Assembly: GCA_022793375.1 (NCBI GenBank)
Contig: JAAWCS010000031.1
Span: 1-41,386, forward strand
Length of the DNA stretch: 41,386 nucleotides
Direction: 5' to 3'
Source of the DNA: Lachnospiraceae bacterium
Lineage (GTDB): Bacteria; Bacillota; Clostridia; Lachnospirales; Lachnospiraceae
The notes beneath the pieces are model-generated. The model did not search any database, was not told where the DNA came from, and worked only from the letters and a program-made list of their open reading frames with translations. The translations under genes were made by a program, and so were the position numbers. This document shows positions 6,765 to 15,890 of this stretch, piece after piece (position 1 is the stretch's first letter; each line of letters starts with the position of its first letter).

Positions 6765-8459
6765 ATGAAAAAATTCAACAAATCGGTAGCATGGCTGCTG
6801 GTCGTGCTGATGCTGGCATTGACCGCGTGCGGCGGAGGCGGCGATACGGGGAGCGGAACCCAGGCGGCCGGCGGCAATGATACGGCCGGCGGCAGCACAG
6901 AGGGGACATCGGTAATCATCGGCCAGTCATCCGAGGTGGCAAACTTGAATCCGATGATCCAGCCCCGCACGCCGGACAGCAACGTGCAGTGCATGATCTT
7001 TAGCTTCCTGGTAATACCGGATGAGGAGCTGAACTATGTAGGCGACCTGGCTGACAACTGGGATATTTCCGAGGACGGTACGGTATATACCTTCCATTTA
7101 AAGGAGGGCGTAAAGTGGCATGACGGCGAAGACTTTAATGCGGACGACGTGGTATTTACGCTGACTTCGCTGGCGCATCCGAATTACAACGGCGGCAACG
7201 ACGGCCGCGTGATGTCGATCGTGGGCGCGGCTGATTATCAGGCCGGCACGGCCGACAGCGTATCTGGCATCAAGAAGGTGGACGACCATACGGTAGAGAT
7301 TACACTGATATCGCCCAACGCCGCGTTCCTTTCAAATATGTACACCAGCATTCTGCCTGAGCATATCCTGGCAGGCGAGGATCCGGGCACCTGGGGCCAG
7401 AACGATTTCAACCGCGCGCCCGTCGGCACCGGCAAGTATAAGTTCGTCGAGTGGAAAGCCGGCCAGTACATCAGCCTGGTGCGCAACGAGGACTATTACG
7501 GGCAGAAGCCCTCGATCCAGAACGTGACCGTACAGTTTGGCGCCGATACGACGCTGGTAGCGGCTCTGTTAAACGGTGAGATTGATGTTTTGTACAACCT
7601 GGCGGCTTCTGAGGTGGAGAACGTAGAGGCGATGGACGGCGTTTCCGCTTACAATTATGAGCAGATGACCGTGACCTACATTGGCTTAAACCAGCTGGTG
7701 GAGAGCTTAAGTGACGTGCGTGTGCGCCAGGCGCTGTCTTATGGCATTGACAAGGAAGCGCTGATTGGCACCGTGTACGGCGAGGGCAAGGCATATATCT
7801 GCGACGATGTATTCCCCAGCAATCACTGGTCGCACAGCGAAAACGTGACAAAATATGAGTACAACCCGGAGAAGGCAAAATCCTTGCTGGAGGAAGCCGG
7901 CTATACGATGAATGCGTCCACCGGCATCTATGAGAAAGACGGCGTGCCGCTGCACCTGACATACGATATGTCCACCAGCACGGACGGCCGCTCGATCGCC
8001 GCTCTGATCCAGCAGCAGTGGAAAGAGATCGGCGTTGATATGGAAGTGATCGAACAGGATTTTGCGGTACTGGCGTATGAGAAATTGCTGCCGGGCGAGG
8101 CGAGCGAAGAGACGACGGCCGAATCCTTCCAGTGCTATACGCTGGGATTTGGCGTAGAAGCCGACCCGGAGGAGTACAACGAATACTTCTCGACCTCCAC
8201 AGGCGCCGGTTCCTGGAACTTTATCCATTACAGCAATCCGCAGGTAGACGCGCTCTTTAAGGAACAGCTTCTGCTGTCGGATCCGGCCGAGCGTGCGGAA
8301 TGCTTCCACCAGATTGCCGATCTGATCTCGCAGGATATCCCGTGGATCCCGCTGTACAACCGGGCCGGCATCGCAGGGCTTTCCGACCGGGTGCAGAACT
8401 TTGTCTGCGATTACCGCGGCATTACCTTCCAGATCGAAAAGTGGACGGTAGCGGAATAA
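6765..8459 (+). CDS. Peptide/nickel-type ABC transporter substrate-binding lipoprotein
   Basis: A 564-residue family 5 solute-binding protein (DppA/OppA type), the extracellular receptor of the ABC importer whose permeases and ATPases follow at 12.9-17.8 kb. It begins with a lipoprotein signal peptide: basic MKKFNK, a hydrophobic stretch and lipobox LTAC, with lipidation at Cys22, then a Gly/Thr-rich linker. Family features include NPMIQPRTPDS near the start of the domain, DNWDISEDGTVYTFHLKEGV and VRQALSYGIDKEAL. An AGGAGG site precedes the ATG. It is first in its operon behind a consensus promoter and is followed by strong hairpins, an arrangement that usually gives excess of the binding protein. 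Ligand unknown; di- or oligopeptides are likely given the peptidases next to it. Confidence 0.93.
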   Translation: MKKFNKSVAWLLVVLMLALTACGGGGDTGSGTQAAGGNDTAGGSTEGTSVIIGQSSEVANLNPMIQPRTPDSNVQCMIFSFLVIPDEELNYVGDLADNWDISEDGTVYTFHLKEGVKWHDGEDFNADDVVFTLTSLAHPNYNGGNDGRVMSIVGAADYQAGTADSVSGIKKVDDHTVEITLISPNAAFLSNMYTSILPEHILAGEDPGTWGQNDFNRAPVGTGKYKFVEWKAGQYISLVRNEDYYGQKPSIQNVTVQFGADTTLVAALLNGEIDVLYNLAASEVENVEAMDGVSAYNYEQMTVTYIGLNQLVESLSDVRVRQALSYGIDKEALIGTVYGEGKAYICDDVFPSNHWSHSENVTKYEYNPEKAKSLLEEAGYTMNASTGIYEKDGVPLHLTYDMSTSTDGRSIAALIQQQWKEIGVDMEVIEQDFAVLAYEKLLPGEASEETTAESFQCYTLGFGVEADPEEYNEYFSTSTGAGSWNFIHYSNPQVDALFKEQLLLSDPAERAECFHQIADLISQDIPWIPLYNRAGIAGLSDRVQNFVCDYRGITFQIEKWTVAE

Positions 8460-8531
8460 GAAAAGAATCAGCGGTCCGCCGCTTTGTAAGCGGCAGCGTT
8501 TGACGGACAGCGGCGGCGGACATTCGGCAGC

Positions 8532-8560
8532 GGCCCAGAACACAAAGTCTGGGCCTTTGC
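8532..8560 (+). terminator. Hairpin after the binding-protein gene (partial terminator/mRNA stabiliser)
   Basis: GGCCCAGA (8532-8539) pairs perfectly with TCTGGGCC (8548-8555), followed by TTTGCCGTCTT. Another dyad, GTCCGCCGC paired with GCGGCGGAC, lies in 8473-8521. The tail is weakly T-rich, so read-through into the peptidase genes is expected, with lower expression than the first gene. Confidence 0.6.
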
Positions 8561-8652
8561 CGTCTTACGCGTTGGTAAGGAGCGGCGCCCCGAAGCGGAC
8601 AAAATCCGAGGCAGGCGCAGTACGTGTCAGCAAGCAGTGCGGGGGAGACGAC

Positions 8653-9948
8653 ATGAAGAGAGAACCGGCAGAACTTTTAAAAGATCTGGTACGAATCAAC
8701 ACGACAAATCCGCCGGGCGGGGAAGCAAAACTTTTAACCCTCCTGGAGGACATTTTTAATAAGGAAGAAATCGCCTTTGTGCACCAGGAGACGGCGCCGG
8801 GGCGGGGGAATCTGCTGGCCTGGCTGCCGGCGGCCAAAGAAAACGCCGGTCCGCCGCTTGTCCTTTTGAGCCATGTGGACGTGGTGGGAGCGCAGGCAGA
8901 GCAGTGGCGCTTACCTCCCTTTGAGGCGCAGGAGGAGGACGGCTATATCTACGGCCGGGGCACGGTGGATACGAAGCAGCTGACCGTGATGGAACTGGCC
9001 GCGTTTCTGGCGCTGAAGGAAGCAGGAGGCAGCCTCAGCCGTCCCGTCGTATTTCTGGCGACGAGCGACGAGGAGAGCGGCAGTACCTACGGGCTTCAAT
9101 GGTTTTTGGAACATCCGGTCACGGCCGGCGGCCGGACATTTTACGGGCGGGAGCTGTTTACGGACAGCGATGTAATCAGCGAGGGCGGCGGCTTCCCGAT
9201 CCGGATTGGTGAAAAAGAATTTTATCTCTGCGAGTCGGGGCAGAAAGGCTGCGGCGTCGTGGAGTTTACGGTAAAGGCCAGAAAGGCCAAGGGTCCTTTT
9301 TTTGGCAGCGGCGACGGCATGGAGCGGGCCATGGGACTGGTAGAGGACATCGGGAAAAGAGAACTCCCCGGCACGGTACTGGAAACGGTACGGCGTTTTG
9401 AGGAAAAGCTTGCCGGCGCAGCGCTTTCGCCCGGAATGGAGCGGATTCGGACAGCCATGAAGCACAATACGATGACCGTGACCATGGTTTCCGGCAAAAA
9501 TGTCAATGAAGTGAAAGTAACCTGCGATGTGCGGCTGCTGCCGGGCTTTGACCGGGAGTGGCTGGAGGGGATCCTCCGCGATCTCTGCGCCAGGTGGGAC
9601 TGTGAGTATCGTATTATTTCCCTGGGGCAGGGATATGAGAGCCGCGCCGAAGGCGGGCTGGCGGCGATCCTGGAGGAGGCGACGAAAGAGGCGCTGGAGG
9701 GGACGGGGACAGAGGCCGAACTTTTGCCCTTCGTGTCCATGGGCTCCAGCGACGGGCGTTTGCTTGTGGATACGGGCGCGCGGGTTTATGGATACAGCCC
9801 GGTGCTGTCCTGGGATATGACCTTTGACAGCGCGGTGGCGATGGTGCATGGAATAAATGAAAGGATACACAGGGATTCGCTGGCTTTTGGCTGCCGGGTA
9901 CTGACCCTGGCAGTCGGGCGGGCCGTCCGGGAGGAGGAAGAAAGATGA
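8653..9948 (+). CDS. M20 family metallopeptidase (first copy)
   Basis: A 431-residue zinc peptidase/deacylase of the ArgE/DapE/CPG2 family. Metal ligands are visible in LLSHVDVV (His), GRGTVDTKQ (bridging Asp, with TKQ in place of the common MKG) and ATSDEESGS (Glu pair), and a late His in MVHGINERI. It shares DTKQLT, DEE, EGGGFP and the C-terminal layout with the gene at 11174, so the two are paralogues. The start at 8653 follows GGGGGAGA; an upstream in-frame ATG at 8500 would run through the hairpin region and lacks a ribosome site. No signal peptide, so it acts in the cytoplasm on imported substrate. Dipeptidase, carboxypeptidase or N-acyl amino acid hydrolase activity are all possible. 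Overlaps the next gene by ATGA. Confidence 0.9.
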   Translation: MKREPAELLKDLVRINTTNPPGGEAKLLTLLEDIFNKEEIAFVHQETAPGRGNLLAWLPAAKENAGPPLVLLSHVDVVGAQAEQWRLPPFEAQEEDGYIYGRGTVDTKQLTVMELAAFLALKEAGGSLSRPVVFLATSDEESGSTYGLQWFLEHPVTAGGRTFYGRELFTDSDVISEGGGFPIRIGEKEFYLCESGQKGCGVVEFTVKARKAKGPFFGSGDGMERAMGLVEDIGKRELPGTVLETVRRFEEKLAGAALSPGMERIRTAMKHNTMTVTMVSGKNVNEVKVTCDVRLLPGFDREWLEGILRDLCARWDCEYRIISLGQGYESRAEGGLAAILEEATKEALEGTGTEAELLPFVSMGSSDGRLLVDTGARVYGYSPVLSWDMTFDSAVAMVHGINERIHRDSLAFGCRVLTLAVGRAVREEEER

Positions 9949-11159
9949 TAAACCGAAACGAAGTGGCAAAGGAAAAGATGCAGCGGGCCATCGAGATGCT
10001 TCGCGAAAACGCGATCGACATGTGGGTGATTTACAGCCGATTAAAGACCGACACCTCGCTGGAGCTTTTGTTTAACACCGATACGAAAAACGAGGTGCTC
10101 TTTGCGCTGACCCGCAACGGAAAGCGGATCGTTATTGCGAGCAGTGAGGATGCCAGGAAGTATATGGAAACCAACCTGTATGAGATAGTGATCGTGACCA
10201 GCCGGCCCGACGGTTTTATAGAGGAATTTAAGAAGCTGTTTGATACCTTTAAGGTAAAGAGTCTGGCGCTCAACGATTCCGTGGACGATACCCGCTGCGA
10301 CGGCCTGACGCTGGGCCTTTACAAGAAGCTGGAAAAGGCCATCGGCGCCGAGACAATGGCGCATGTAAAACGCAACAGTTACAAGATGCTTGAAGAGCTG
10401 CGGGCCGTCAAGACGCCCAGCGAGATTGCGATTATGAAGGAGTGCAGCCGCATTACGACGGATATTTACGACGCGCTCTTTAAACGAATCCATGTGGGAC
10501 TCAGTGAAGTCGGCGTGGCGAAGATTATGATGGAGGAATGCGCGAAACGGGAGGTGGTGACGGCTTTTGGCAATCCGCCGGAGTATCCGCTCGTATTAAA
10601 TCCCAAGGGCGGCATGTCCCACCGCGGGCCGAACGATACGAACATCTGCGAGCCGGGCGACATGCTGGTGATCGATTTCAGCATCCGCTACAACGGCTAC
10701 ACATCGGATATTGCCCGCACGATGTATTTCCTGAAGCCGGAGGAGGAACACGCGCCGCAAGAGGTGCAGGACATTGCCAACGCGGCGATTCGCGCCGTCG
10801 GCGAGGTGATGGCGCATATCAAGCCCGGAATGCGCGGCTATGAGGCGGATGCGATCGGCCGCCAGTCGATCCTTGACAGCGGCTATCCGAATATCCCTCA
10901 TTCGGTGGGCCACCAGGTCGGTCTGGAGGTGCACGACGGCGGCACGGTGCTGGGCCCTAAGAGCGTGCGCAGGGCGTCGCAGGGTATTTTGCGCAAGAAC
11001 GAGATTTACGCGCTGGAGCCGACCGTATTGCAGGACCGCGATAAGGGCAGCGCGATCATTGAGGATAACGTGCTGATAACCGAGGACGGCTGCGAACTGA
11101 TCAGCCGCCGCCAGACCGCGCTGATTGAGATTCCCTACCGCACCGGCGAGGAAGCATGA
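9945..11159 (+). CDS. M24 family Xaa-Pro peptidase (first copy)
   Basis: A 404-residue two-domain 'pita-bread' metallopeptidase. An N-terminal creatinase-type domain (about 1-140) precedes the catalytic domain, whose five metal ligands are visible: the two Asp in LVIDFSIRYNGYTSDIART, His in PHSVGHQVGLEVHDGG, Glu in YALEPTVL and Glu in AIIEDNVLITEDG. Members cleave Xaa-Pro bonds (PepQ/PepP) or related substrates. The N-domain resembles the stand-alone protein at 12454 (both share IASS/TASS-type strands and a DGLT-G-Y-K motif). The start codon overlaps the upstream M20 stop in ATGA. Cytoplasmic; likely cleaves peptides brought in by the co-transcribed transporter. Confidence 0.92.
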   Translation: MINRNEVAKEKMQRAIEMLRENAIDMWVIYSRLKTDTSLELLFNTDTKNEVLFALTRNGKRIVIASSEDARKYMETNLYEIVIVTSRPDGFIEEFKKLFDTFKVKSLALNDSVDDTRCDGLTLGLYKKLEKAIGAETMAHVKRNSYKMLEELRAVKTPSEIAIMKECSRITTDIYDALFKRIHVGLSEVGVAKIMMEECAKREVVTAFGNPPEYPLVLNPKGGMSHRGPNDTNICEPGDMLVIDFSIRYNGYTSDIARTMYFLKPEEEHAPQEVQDIANAAIRAVGEVMAHIKPGMRGYEADAIGRQSILDSGYPNIPHSVGHQVGLEVHDGGTVLGPKSVRRASQGILRKNEIYALEPTVLQDRDKGSAIIEDNVLITEDGCELISRRQTALIEIPYRTGEEA

Positions 11160-11173
11160 CGGGGGAAGCCGAT

Positions 11174-12457
11174 ATGAAGATAGAACAGATCGTGGAAGCG
11201 TTTGCAGAGCTGATCCGCATCCCCTCCGTGACCGGCAGCGCCGGCGAGGAACAGGCCTGCGCGTATCTGGAATCGATCCTGGCTCGGTACGGGATCCAAA
11301 GCGAGCGCATTGCCCGCATAAAGGAACGCCCGAACCTCCTGGCCGGGATCCGCGCGGCGCATCCGCAGAAAGAGCCGCTGGTGCTGATTTCCCATATCGA
11401 TGTGGTGGACGGCGATAAGGAGCAGTGGAGCCATCCGGTGTTTGGCGGCGAACGGGCCGGGGGGCGCATCTGGGGCCGAGGGACGCTTGATACGAAGCAG
11501 CTGACCATGATGGAGCTGTATGCGTTTTTGCGGCTGGCCGGGCAGGAGGAGCAGTTAAACCGTGACGTGTGGTTCCTGGCAACGATCGACGAAGAGGGCG
11601 GCAGCGCTTACGGGATGGAGTATGTAAAGAGCGTGCGGCCGGAGCTGTTTCAAGAAGCGATGGTCATCAACGAAGGCGGCGGTTTTCCCCTGCACATCAA
11701 CGGGCAGGACTACATGATGCTGACCGTGGGCGAGAAAGCGGTCTGCAAAGTGCGCGTGTGGGCCGAGGGGACCGGCGGCCACGCCAGCGCGCCGGGGCCG
11801 GATCAGGCCATGCTAAAGCTGGCGTCCGGGCTCAGGCGGATTTTTGCCGCGGAAAAGGAACTGACCTGCGGCAGCCATCATACGCAGGAGACGATGAAGC
11901 AGATCGTGGGAAGCGGCGACTGGGACAATGCGGTCGGCGCGGACATCTTCGGCTACGCGGGACAGAACAGCATCGGTATGCGCAATTATCAGATCGGCGA
12001 GCGGTCCAATGTGATTCCCGCCCGTGCCGAAGCGGTGCTGGAGTTCAAGGTACTGCCTGGCACACGCCGGGAGGAGATCGAAGCATTTTTGGAGCGGCAG
12101 CTGTCAGGGCTGCCCATACACTATGAGATATCGGGGTATGAGCCGGGATTTGAAAGCAATTTTGACAATTCGCGCTTAAAAGAACTGGCAGCGGACCTGG
12201 ACGAAGCCGGAAAACGGCATGGTTTTACGGGCCGCACGCTGCCGATGCTGGCGCTGGGGCGCACGGACGGCCGCTTTTTCGGCAGCGAGGGCAGCATGGT
12301 GTATGGCTGTTCGCCGCTTTTGATGGAGGACTCGTTTGACGTGGTGCTGCCGAAGGTGCACGGCAATAACGAGAGCATCGGCGAAGATTCGTTTATATTT
12401 GGCTGCCGGGTGTTGGATGAAGTGATACGGAAAAATGTATTAGGAGGAGCACAATGA
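11174..12457 (+). CDS. M20 family metallopeptidase (second copy)
   Basis: A 427-residue paralogue of the protein at 8653. Metal-site segments are LISHIDVVDGD (His), GRGTLDTKQ (Asp), ATIDEEGGS (Glu pair) and PKVHGNNESI (late His); the dimerisation lid falls around GTGGHASAPG. The start at 11174 has GGGGGA 8 nt upstream and aligns with the first copy. An in-frame ATG at 11156 that overlaps the previous stop by ATGA, with GAGGA before it, would add six residues and cannot be excluded. The gene overlaps the next one by ATGA. It probably acts on peptides or N-acyl amino acids in the cytoplasm; two diverged copies suggest different substrate preference. Confidence 0.9.
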   Translation: MKIEQIVEAFAELIRIPSVTGSAGEEQACAYLESILARYGIQSERIARIKERPNLLAGIRAAHPQKEPLVLISHIDVVDGDKEQWSHPVFGGERAGGRIWGRGTLDTKQLTMMELYAFLRLAGQEEQLNRDVWFLATIDEEGGSAYGMEYVKSVRPELFQEAMVINEGGGFPLHINGQDYMMLTVGEKAVCKVRVWAEGTGGHASAPGPDQAMLKLASGLRRIFAAEKELTCGSHHTQETMKQIVGSGDWDNAVGADIFGYAGQNSIGMRNYQIGERSNVIPARAEAVLEFKVLPGTRREEIEAFLERQLSGLPIHYEISGYEPGFESNFDNSRLKELAADLDEAGKRHGFTGRTLPMLALGRTDGRFFGSEGSMVYGCSPLLMEDSFDVVLPKVHGNNESIGEDSFIFGCRVLDEVIRKNVLGGAQ

Positions 12458-12912
12458 AGGATTATAGCTACCATAAAAAAGCCATAGACGATATGATCGG
12501 CAAACTCAAAGAGCTGGATATTGATCTCTATGTCATCATCACGGCGGAGGGCTGCGACCCGATGACCTCCTTTATTCCCGGTGTGGATACGGTGGGTTCG
12601 GGAGCCTTTCTCTTTACCAAGGAGGGAAAGAAGCTGGCGACGGCCTCCAGCATCGACGCGCAGGATGTGGAGGAATCGGGTCTCTTTGACGAGGTAGTCC
12701 GCTACCAAAGCTACGACGAAACGCTGGCAGAGATGGTGCTCTCTTTAAAACCCCGGCGGATCGCCCTTGATTATTCGGAAAACGTCCCCTTCTGCGACGG
12801 ACTGACAATGGGCAAGTACGAAAAGTTTGTAAAATCTTTGGGCGGGTACGCATTTGAAGCATGCAGCGCGGATCTGTTTATCCCGGACGTACAGGAAATG
12901 AATAAGCAATAG
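12454..12912 (+). CDS. Stand-alone creatinase/prolidase N-terminal domain protein (no catalytic domain)
   Basis: A 152-residue protein that matches only the N-terminal domain of the M24 protein at 9945: IDLYVI with IDMWVI, GKKLATASSIDA with GKRIVIASSEDA, and CDGLTMGKYEKF with CDGLTLGLYKKL. The metal-binding catalytic domain is completely absent. The gene is well formed: ATGA overlap with the M20 gene before it, a clean TAG stop, and an AGGAGG ribosome site for the permease gene 8 bp on. In M24 enzymes this domain shapes the active site and oligomer, so this protein could associate with one of the two full M24 proteins; that is a guess. Alternatively it is a decayed half of a duplicated M20-M24 pair. 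Confidence 0.8.
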   Translation: MKDYSYHKKAIDDMIGKLKELDIDLYVIITAEGCDPMTSFIPGVDTVGSGAFLFTKEGKKLATASSIDAQDVEESGLFDEVVRYQSYDETLAEMVLSLKPRRIALDYSENVPFCDGLTMGKYEKFVKSLGGYAFEACSADLFIPDVQEMNKQ

Positions 12913-12920
12913 GAGGCGCT

Positions 12921-13880
12921 ATGGGTAAATACATAAGAAAACGTCTGCTTCAGGCGATCCCCGTGATCTTTGGCATCACGATTCTGACCTTCTTTATTAT
13001 GAAACTGGCGCCCGGCGGCCCGCTGACCGGCATGATAAGCCCGCGTACCTCCAGCGAATCGCTGCAGAGGGCGCGCGAAGCGCTGGGGCTGAACAAGCCG
13101 ATCATTGTCCAGTACGGAAACTGGCTCAAAGAACTGGTGCAGGGCAATTTCGGCTACAGCACCTACAATGGGCAGGATGTGCTGGCGCAGATTTTGGAGC
13201 GGCTGCCGGCCACGCTGCTTTTGACGGTCACGGCGTTCGTATTCAGTTTTGTCGTAGGGATCCCGCTGGGTGTCTATTCGGCGACTCATAAGTATTCCAA
13301 GAGCGATTATGGCCTGACCATTTTTTCCTTCATCGGGATTTCGATTCCCAGCTTCTTTTTTGGCATGGGCCTGATTTATGTCTTTGCCCTGAAACTGAAA
13401 TGGTTCCCGACCTCGGGATTTGGTTCAAGCAATTTCCGCGGCGAGGGCCTGGCGCTATTCCTGCACAAACTGCGCTACCTGGTGATGCCGGCGCTGGTGA
13501 TGTCTCTGAGCAACATCGCGACCGTCATGCGGTTTGCGCGCTCGAGCATGATTGAAACGCTCAATCAGGATTACGTGCGCACGGCCCGCGCCAAGGGCCT
13601 GTCGGAAAAGGCGGTTATCTATAAACACGCGCTGAAGAATTCGATGATCCCGGTGATTACGATCTTCGGGCAGTCGATTCCCAACCTGTTTGGCGGCGCT
13701 TATATCACGGAGAAAGTATTCGGCTGGCCGGGCATGGGGCTTTTGGGCGTGGAGGCGATCGCCAACCGCGACTACCAGATTCTCATGGGCCTGACGCTGT
13801 TTACCGCGGTGCTGGTACTTTTGGGCAATCTGCTGGCGGATATCATGTATTCCTTCGTAGACCCCAGGATTCGTTACTAG
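12921..13880 (+). CDS. Peptide ABC transporter permease, DppB/OppB type
   Basis: A 319-residue inner-membrane permease with about six membrane helices. N-terminal MGKYIRKRLLQAIPVIFGI and LGLNKPIIVQYGNWL are typical of the DppB/OppB branch. The cytoplasmic EAA loop reads DYVRTARAKGLSEKAVIYKH, the contact site for the ATPases, and the C-terminus ends with DPRIRY. It pairs with the DppC-type gene 11 bp downstream to form the channel. The ribosome site AGGAGG overlaps the stop of the previous gene. Confidence 0.95.
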   Translation: MGKYIRKRLLQAIPVIFGITILTFFIMKLAPGGPLTGMISPRTSSESLQRAREALGLNKPIIVQYGNWLKELVQGNFGYSTYNGQDVLAQILERLPATLLLTVTAFVFSFVVGIPLGVYSATHKYSKSDYGLTIFSFIGISIPSFFFGMGLIYVFALKLKWFPTSGFGSSNFRGEGLALFLHKLRYLVMPALVMSLSNIATVMRFARSSMIETLNQDYVRTARAKGLSEKAVIYKHALKNSMIPVITIFGQSIPNLFGGAYITEKVFGWPGMGLLGVEAIANRDYQILMGLTLFTAVLVLLGNLLADIMYSFVDPRIRY

Positions 13881-13891
13881 AGGAGGGACGT

Positions 13892-14782
13892 ATGGAAAAG
13901 ACATCATTCAAAAAAAGGCAAAACCTCTTCAAGACCGACGGCTGGAAGCGCTTTAAGAAAAACAAGCTGGCGCTCATCGGCGCGGTCGTAATCCTGGTGA
14001 TGGTGCTGGCGGCGATTTTTGCGCCGGTGATTGCAAGAAACGATCCTTACGCAAGCTTAAAAGACGGTTCGCTGGTACTGAAGGACTTGACGGCCGCCGA
14101 AAGCGGCACGATCCTCGGCACGGACAATCTGGGCCGGGATGAGTTCAGCCGGCTGATCTACGCGGCGCGGGTGTCGATGAGCGTCGGCCTGGTGGCCGTG
14201 GGCATTTCCACGGTGATCGGCGTTCTTTTAGGGGCGATCTCCGGCTACTTCGGCGGAGTGGCCGACGTGATTATCATGCGCTGCGTGGACGTCGTAAACT
14301 GCTTCCCGGTGCTGTTTCTGATTATCATTATCGCGACGATTTTGAAGCCGAGCATCTACAACGTAATGATTATCATCGGCCTGTGCAACTGGACCGGCAC
14401 GGCAAGGCTGGTGCGCGGCGAGATCCTCAGAGTGCGGGAGATGGAGTACGTACAGGCGGCCGTGTCGCTGGGAGCCAGCGATTTCCGCATTATCTTCTCG
14501 CACGTAATCCCCAACGTGATGGCGCCGATTATCGTCGAAGCCACGATGCAGATGGCGCGCGCGATCTTAACCGAAGCATCTTTAAGCTACTTAGGATGCG
14601 GCGTGCAGCTGCCGACGGCCAGCTGGGGCAATATGCTGATGGAAGCCAATAACCTGGCGACGCTCACCAAGCGCTCCTGGCAGTGGGTGCCGGCCGGCGC
14701 CTGCATTTTCCTGGCGGTGCTGAGTATTAACTTTATCGGGGACGGCCTGCGCGACGCCTTTGATGCCAAACAGAAGAAATAG
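13892..14782 (+). CDS. Peptide ABC transporter permease, DppC/OppC type
   Basis: A 296-residue permease. An N-terminal cytoplasmic segment (about 1-27) precedes the first helix at about 28-46. The short periplasmic part carries the usual GTDNLGRDEFSRLIYAARVS, and the EAA loop reads MEYVQAAVSLGASDFRIIFSH. LSYLGCGVQLPTASWGNML and INFIGDGLRDAFDAK are family-typical. Forms the membrane channel with the DppB-type protein. AGAGGAGG lies before the ATG. Confidence 0.95.
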   Translation: MEKTSFKKRQNLFKTDGWKRFKKNKLALIGAVVILVMVLAAIFAPVIARNDPYASLKDGSLVLKDLTAAESGTILGTDNLGRDEFSRLIYAARVSMSVGLVAVGISTVIGVLLGAISGYFGGVADVIIMRCVDVVNCFPVLFLIIIIATILKPSIYNVMIIIGLCNWTGTARLVRGEILRVREMEYVQAAVSLGASDFRIIFSHVIPNVMAPIIVEATMQMARAILTEASLSYLGCGVQLPTASWGNMLMEANNLATLTKRSWQWVPAGACIFLAVLSINFIGDGLRDAFDAKQKK

Positions 14783-14793
14783 GGAGGAAAACC

Positions 14794-15876
14794 ATGGATC
14801 AGAGAGGACTATACGCAAAACGGCTTGCCGGCGTGCGCCGCTATATGAAAGAACGCGGCCTGGACGGAGCTATGTTTACCTCCTATGAAAACCGGCGCTA
14901 TTACTGCGGCTTTACCGGCAGCAACGGATGTCTGATCGTGACGGACCGTGAGACGGCGCTGGTCACCGACAAGCGCTATACGACGCAGGCAAAACAGGAG
15001 ACCATAGACGTGGAGATTGTAGAGCACGCGGCCAACCGCCTGGAGCTGGTGGCAGAGACTGTGCGGCGTCTGGGCATCACGCGCCTGGTGTTGGAATCCT
15101 GCATGACGGTGGACGAATACTTTCCGCTCCAGGAAAAGATGGGAGCCGTGGAAACCGTGTTTGAACAGGAATATTTCCTGGAGGAGCGGATGGTCAAGGA
15201 CGCGGAGGAAATCGCCTGCACGAAGGCGGCGATCCGCTGTGCGGAGGCCGGTTTTGATAAGCTGCTGACGCGCCTGAAAATCGGCATGACCGAAAAGGAG
15301 GTGGCGGACGAGCTGCACTATCTGGTGTCCAAAGAGGGAGCCGAAGCGCTCAGTTTTGGCACGATCGTCGGTTCCGGCCCGCGCGGCGCGCTGGCCCACG
15401 CGTTCCCGACGGACAAAAAAATCAAAGAAGGCGAGATGGTGGTCGTCGATTTCGGCGTGATGAAGGACGGCTACTGCTCGGATATGACCCGCACCCTCTT
15501 ATTTGGCAAGGTCTCTGAGGAACATATGCATATCTTCAACCTGGTACAGGAATCGCAGGACGCGGCGATCGCGGCGATCGCGCCGGGCGTGCTGGCCAAA
15601 ACGGTGGAAGATGCGCACCGGGCGGTGTTTCTGCGGGAGGGACTTGACGATTACGCGCTGCGGGGCCTGGGGCACGGGATCGGCCTGCAGATCCATGAGT
15701 GCCCGCGCATTGTCATCGGCAATGAGACCGTGCTGAAACCGGGCATGATTTTTACGGTGGAGCCGGGCCTGTACTTCCCCAACGACTGCGGCGTGCGCAC
15801 GGAGGACGACGTACTGGTGACGGAAAACGGTGTGGAGAACCTGTCCCACACTCCTCACAAGATCCAGATCGGTTAA
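14794..15876 (+). CDS. M24 family Xaa-Pro peptidase (second full copy)
   Basis: A 360-residue aminopeptidase P/prolidase-like enzyme, of the usual PepQ/PepP length. Metal ligands: two Asp in [19 protein letters not shown], His in [12 protein letters not shown], Glu in [10 protein letters not shown] and Glu in [13 protein letters not shown]. The N-domain (about 1-125) contains [10 protein letters not shown]. It differs clearly from the M24 protein at 9945, so it is an older paralogue rather than a recent copy. It sits between permease and ATPase genes of the transporter, which strongly ties it to imported peptides. GGGAGG precedes the start 11 bp after dppC. Confidence 0.94.
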   Translation: MDQRGLYAKRLAGVRRYMKERGLDGAMFTSYENRRYYCGFTGSNGCLIVTDRETALVTDKRYTTQAKQETIDVEIVEHAANRLELVAETVRRLGITRLVLESCMTVDEYFPLQEKMGAVETVFEQEYFLEERMVKDAEEIACTKAAIRCAEAGFDKLLTRLKIGMTEKEVADELHYLVSKEGAEALSFGTIVGSGPRGALAHAFPTDKKIKEGEMVVVDFGVMKDGYCSDMTRTLLFGKVSEEHMHIFNLVQESQDAAIAAIAPGVLAKTVEDAHRAVFLREGLDDYALRGLGHGIGLQIHECPRIVIGNETVLKPGMIFTVEPGLYFPNDCGVRTEDDVLVTENGVENLSHTPHKIQIG

Positions 15877-15890
15877 AGGAGGAGCGAGCG

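Noticed and set aside
8500..8652. N-terminal extension of the first M20 peptidase
   Set aside because: It crosses hairpins, lacks homology, and the ATG at 8653 has a good ribosome site and matches the start of the paralogue.
12454..12920. Frameshifted full-length M24 gene
   Set aside because: No catalytic-domain sequence is found in any frame downstream; the next gene starts 8 bp later with its own ribosome site.
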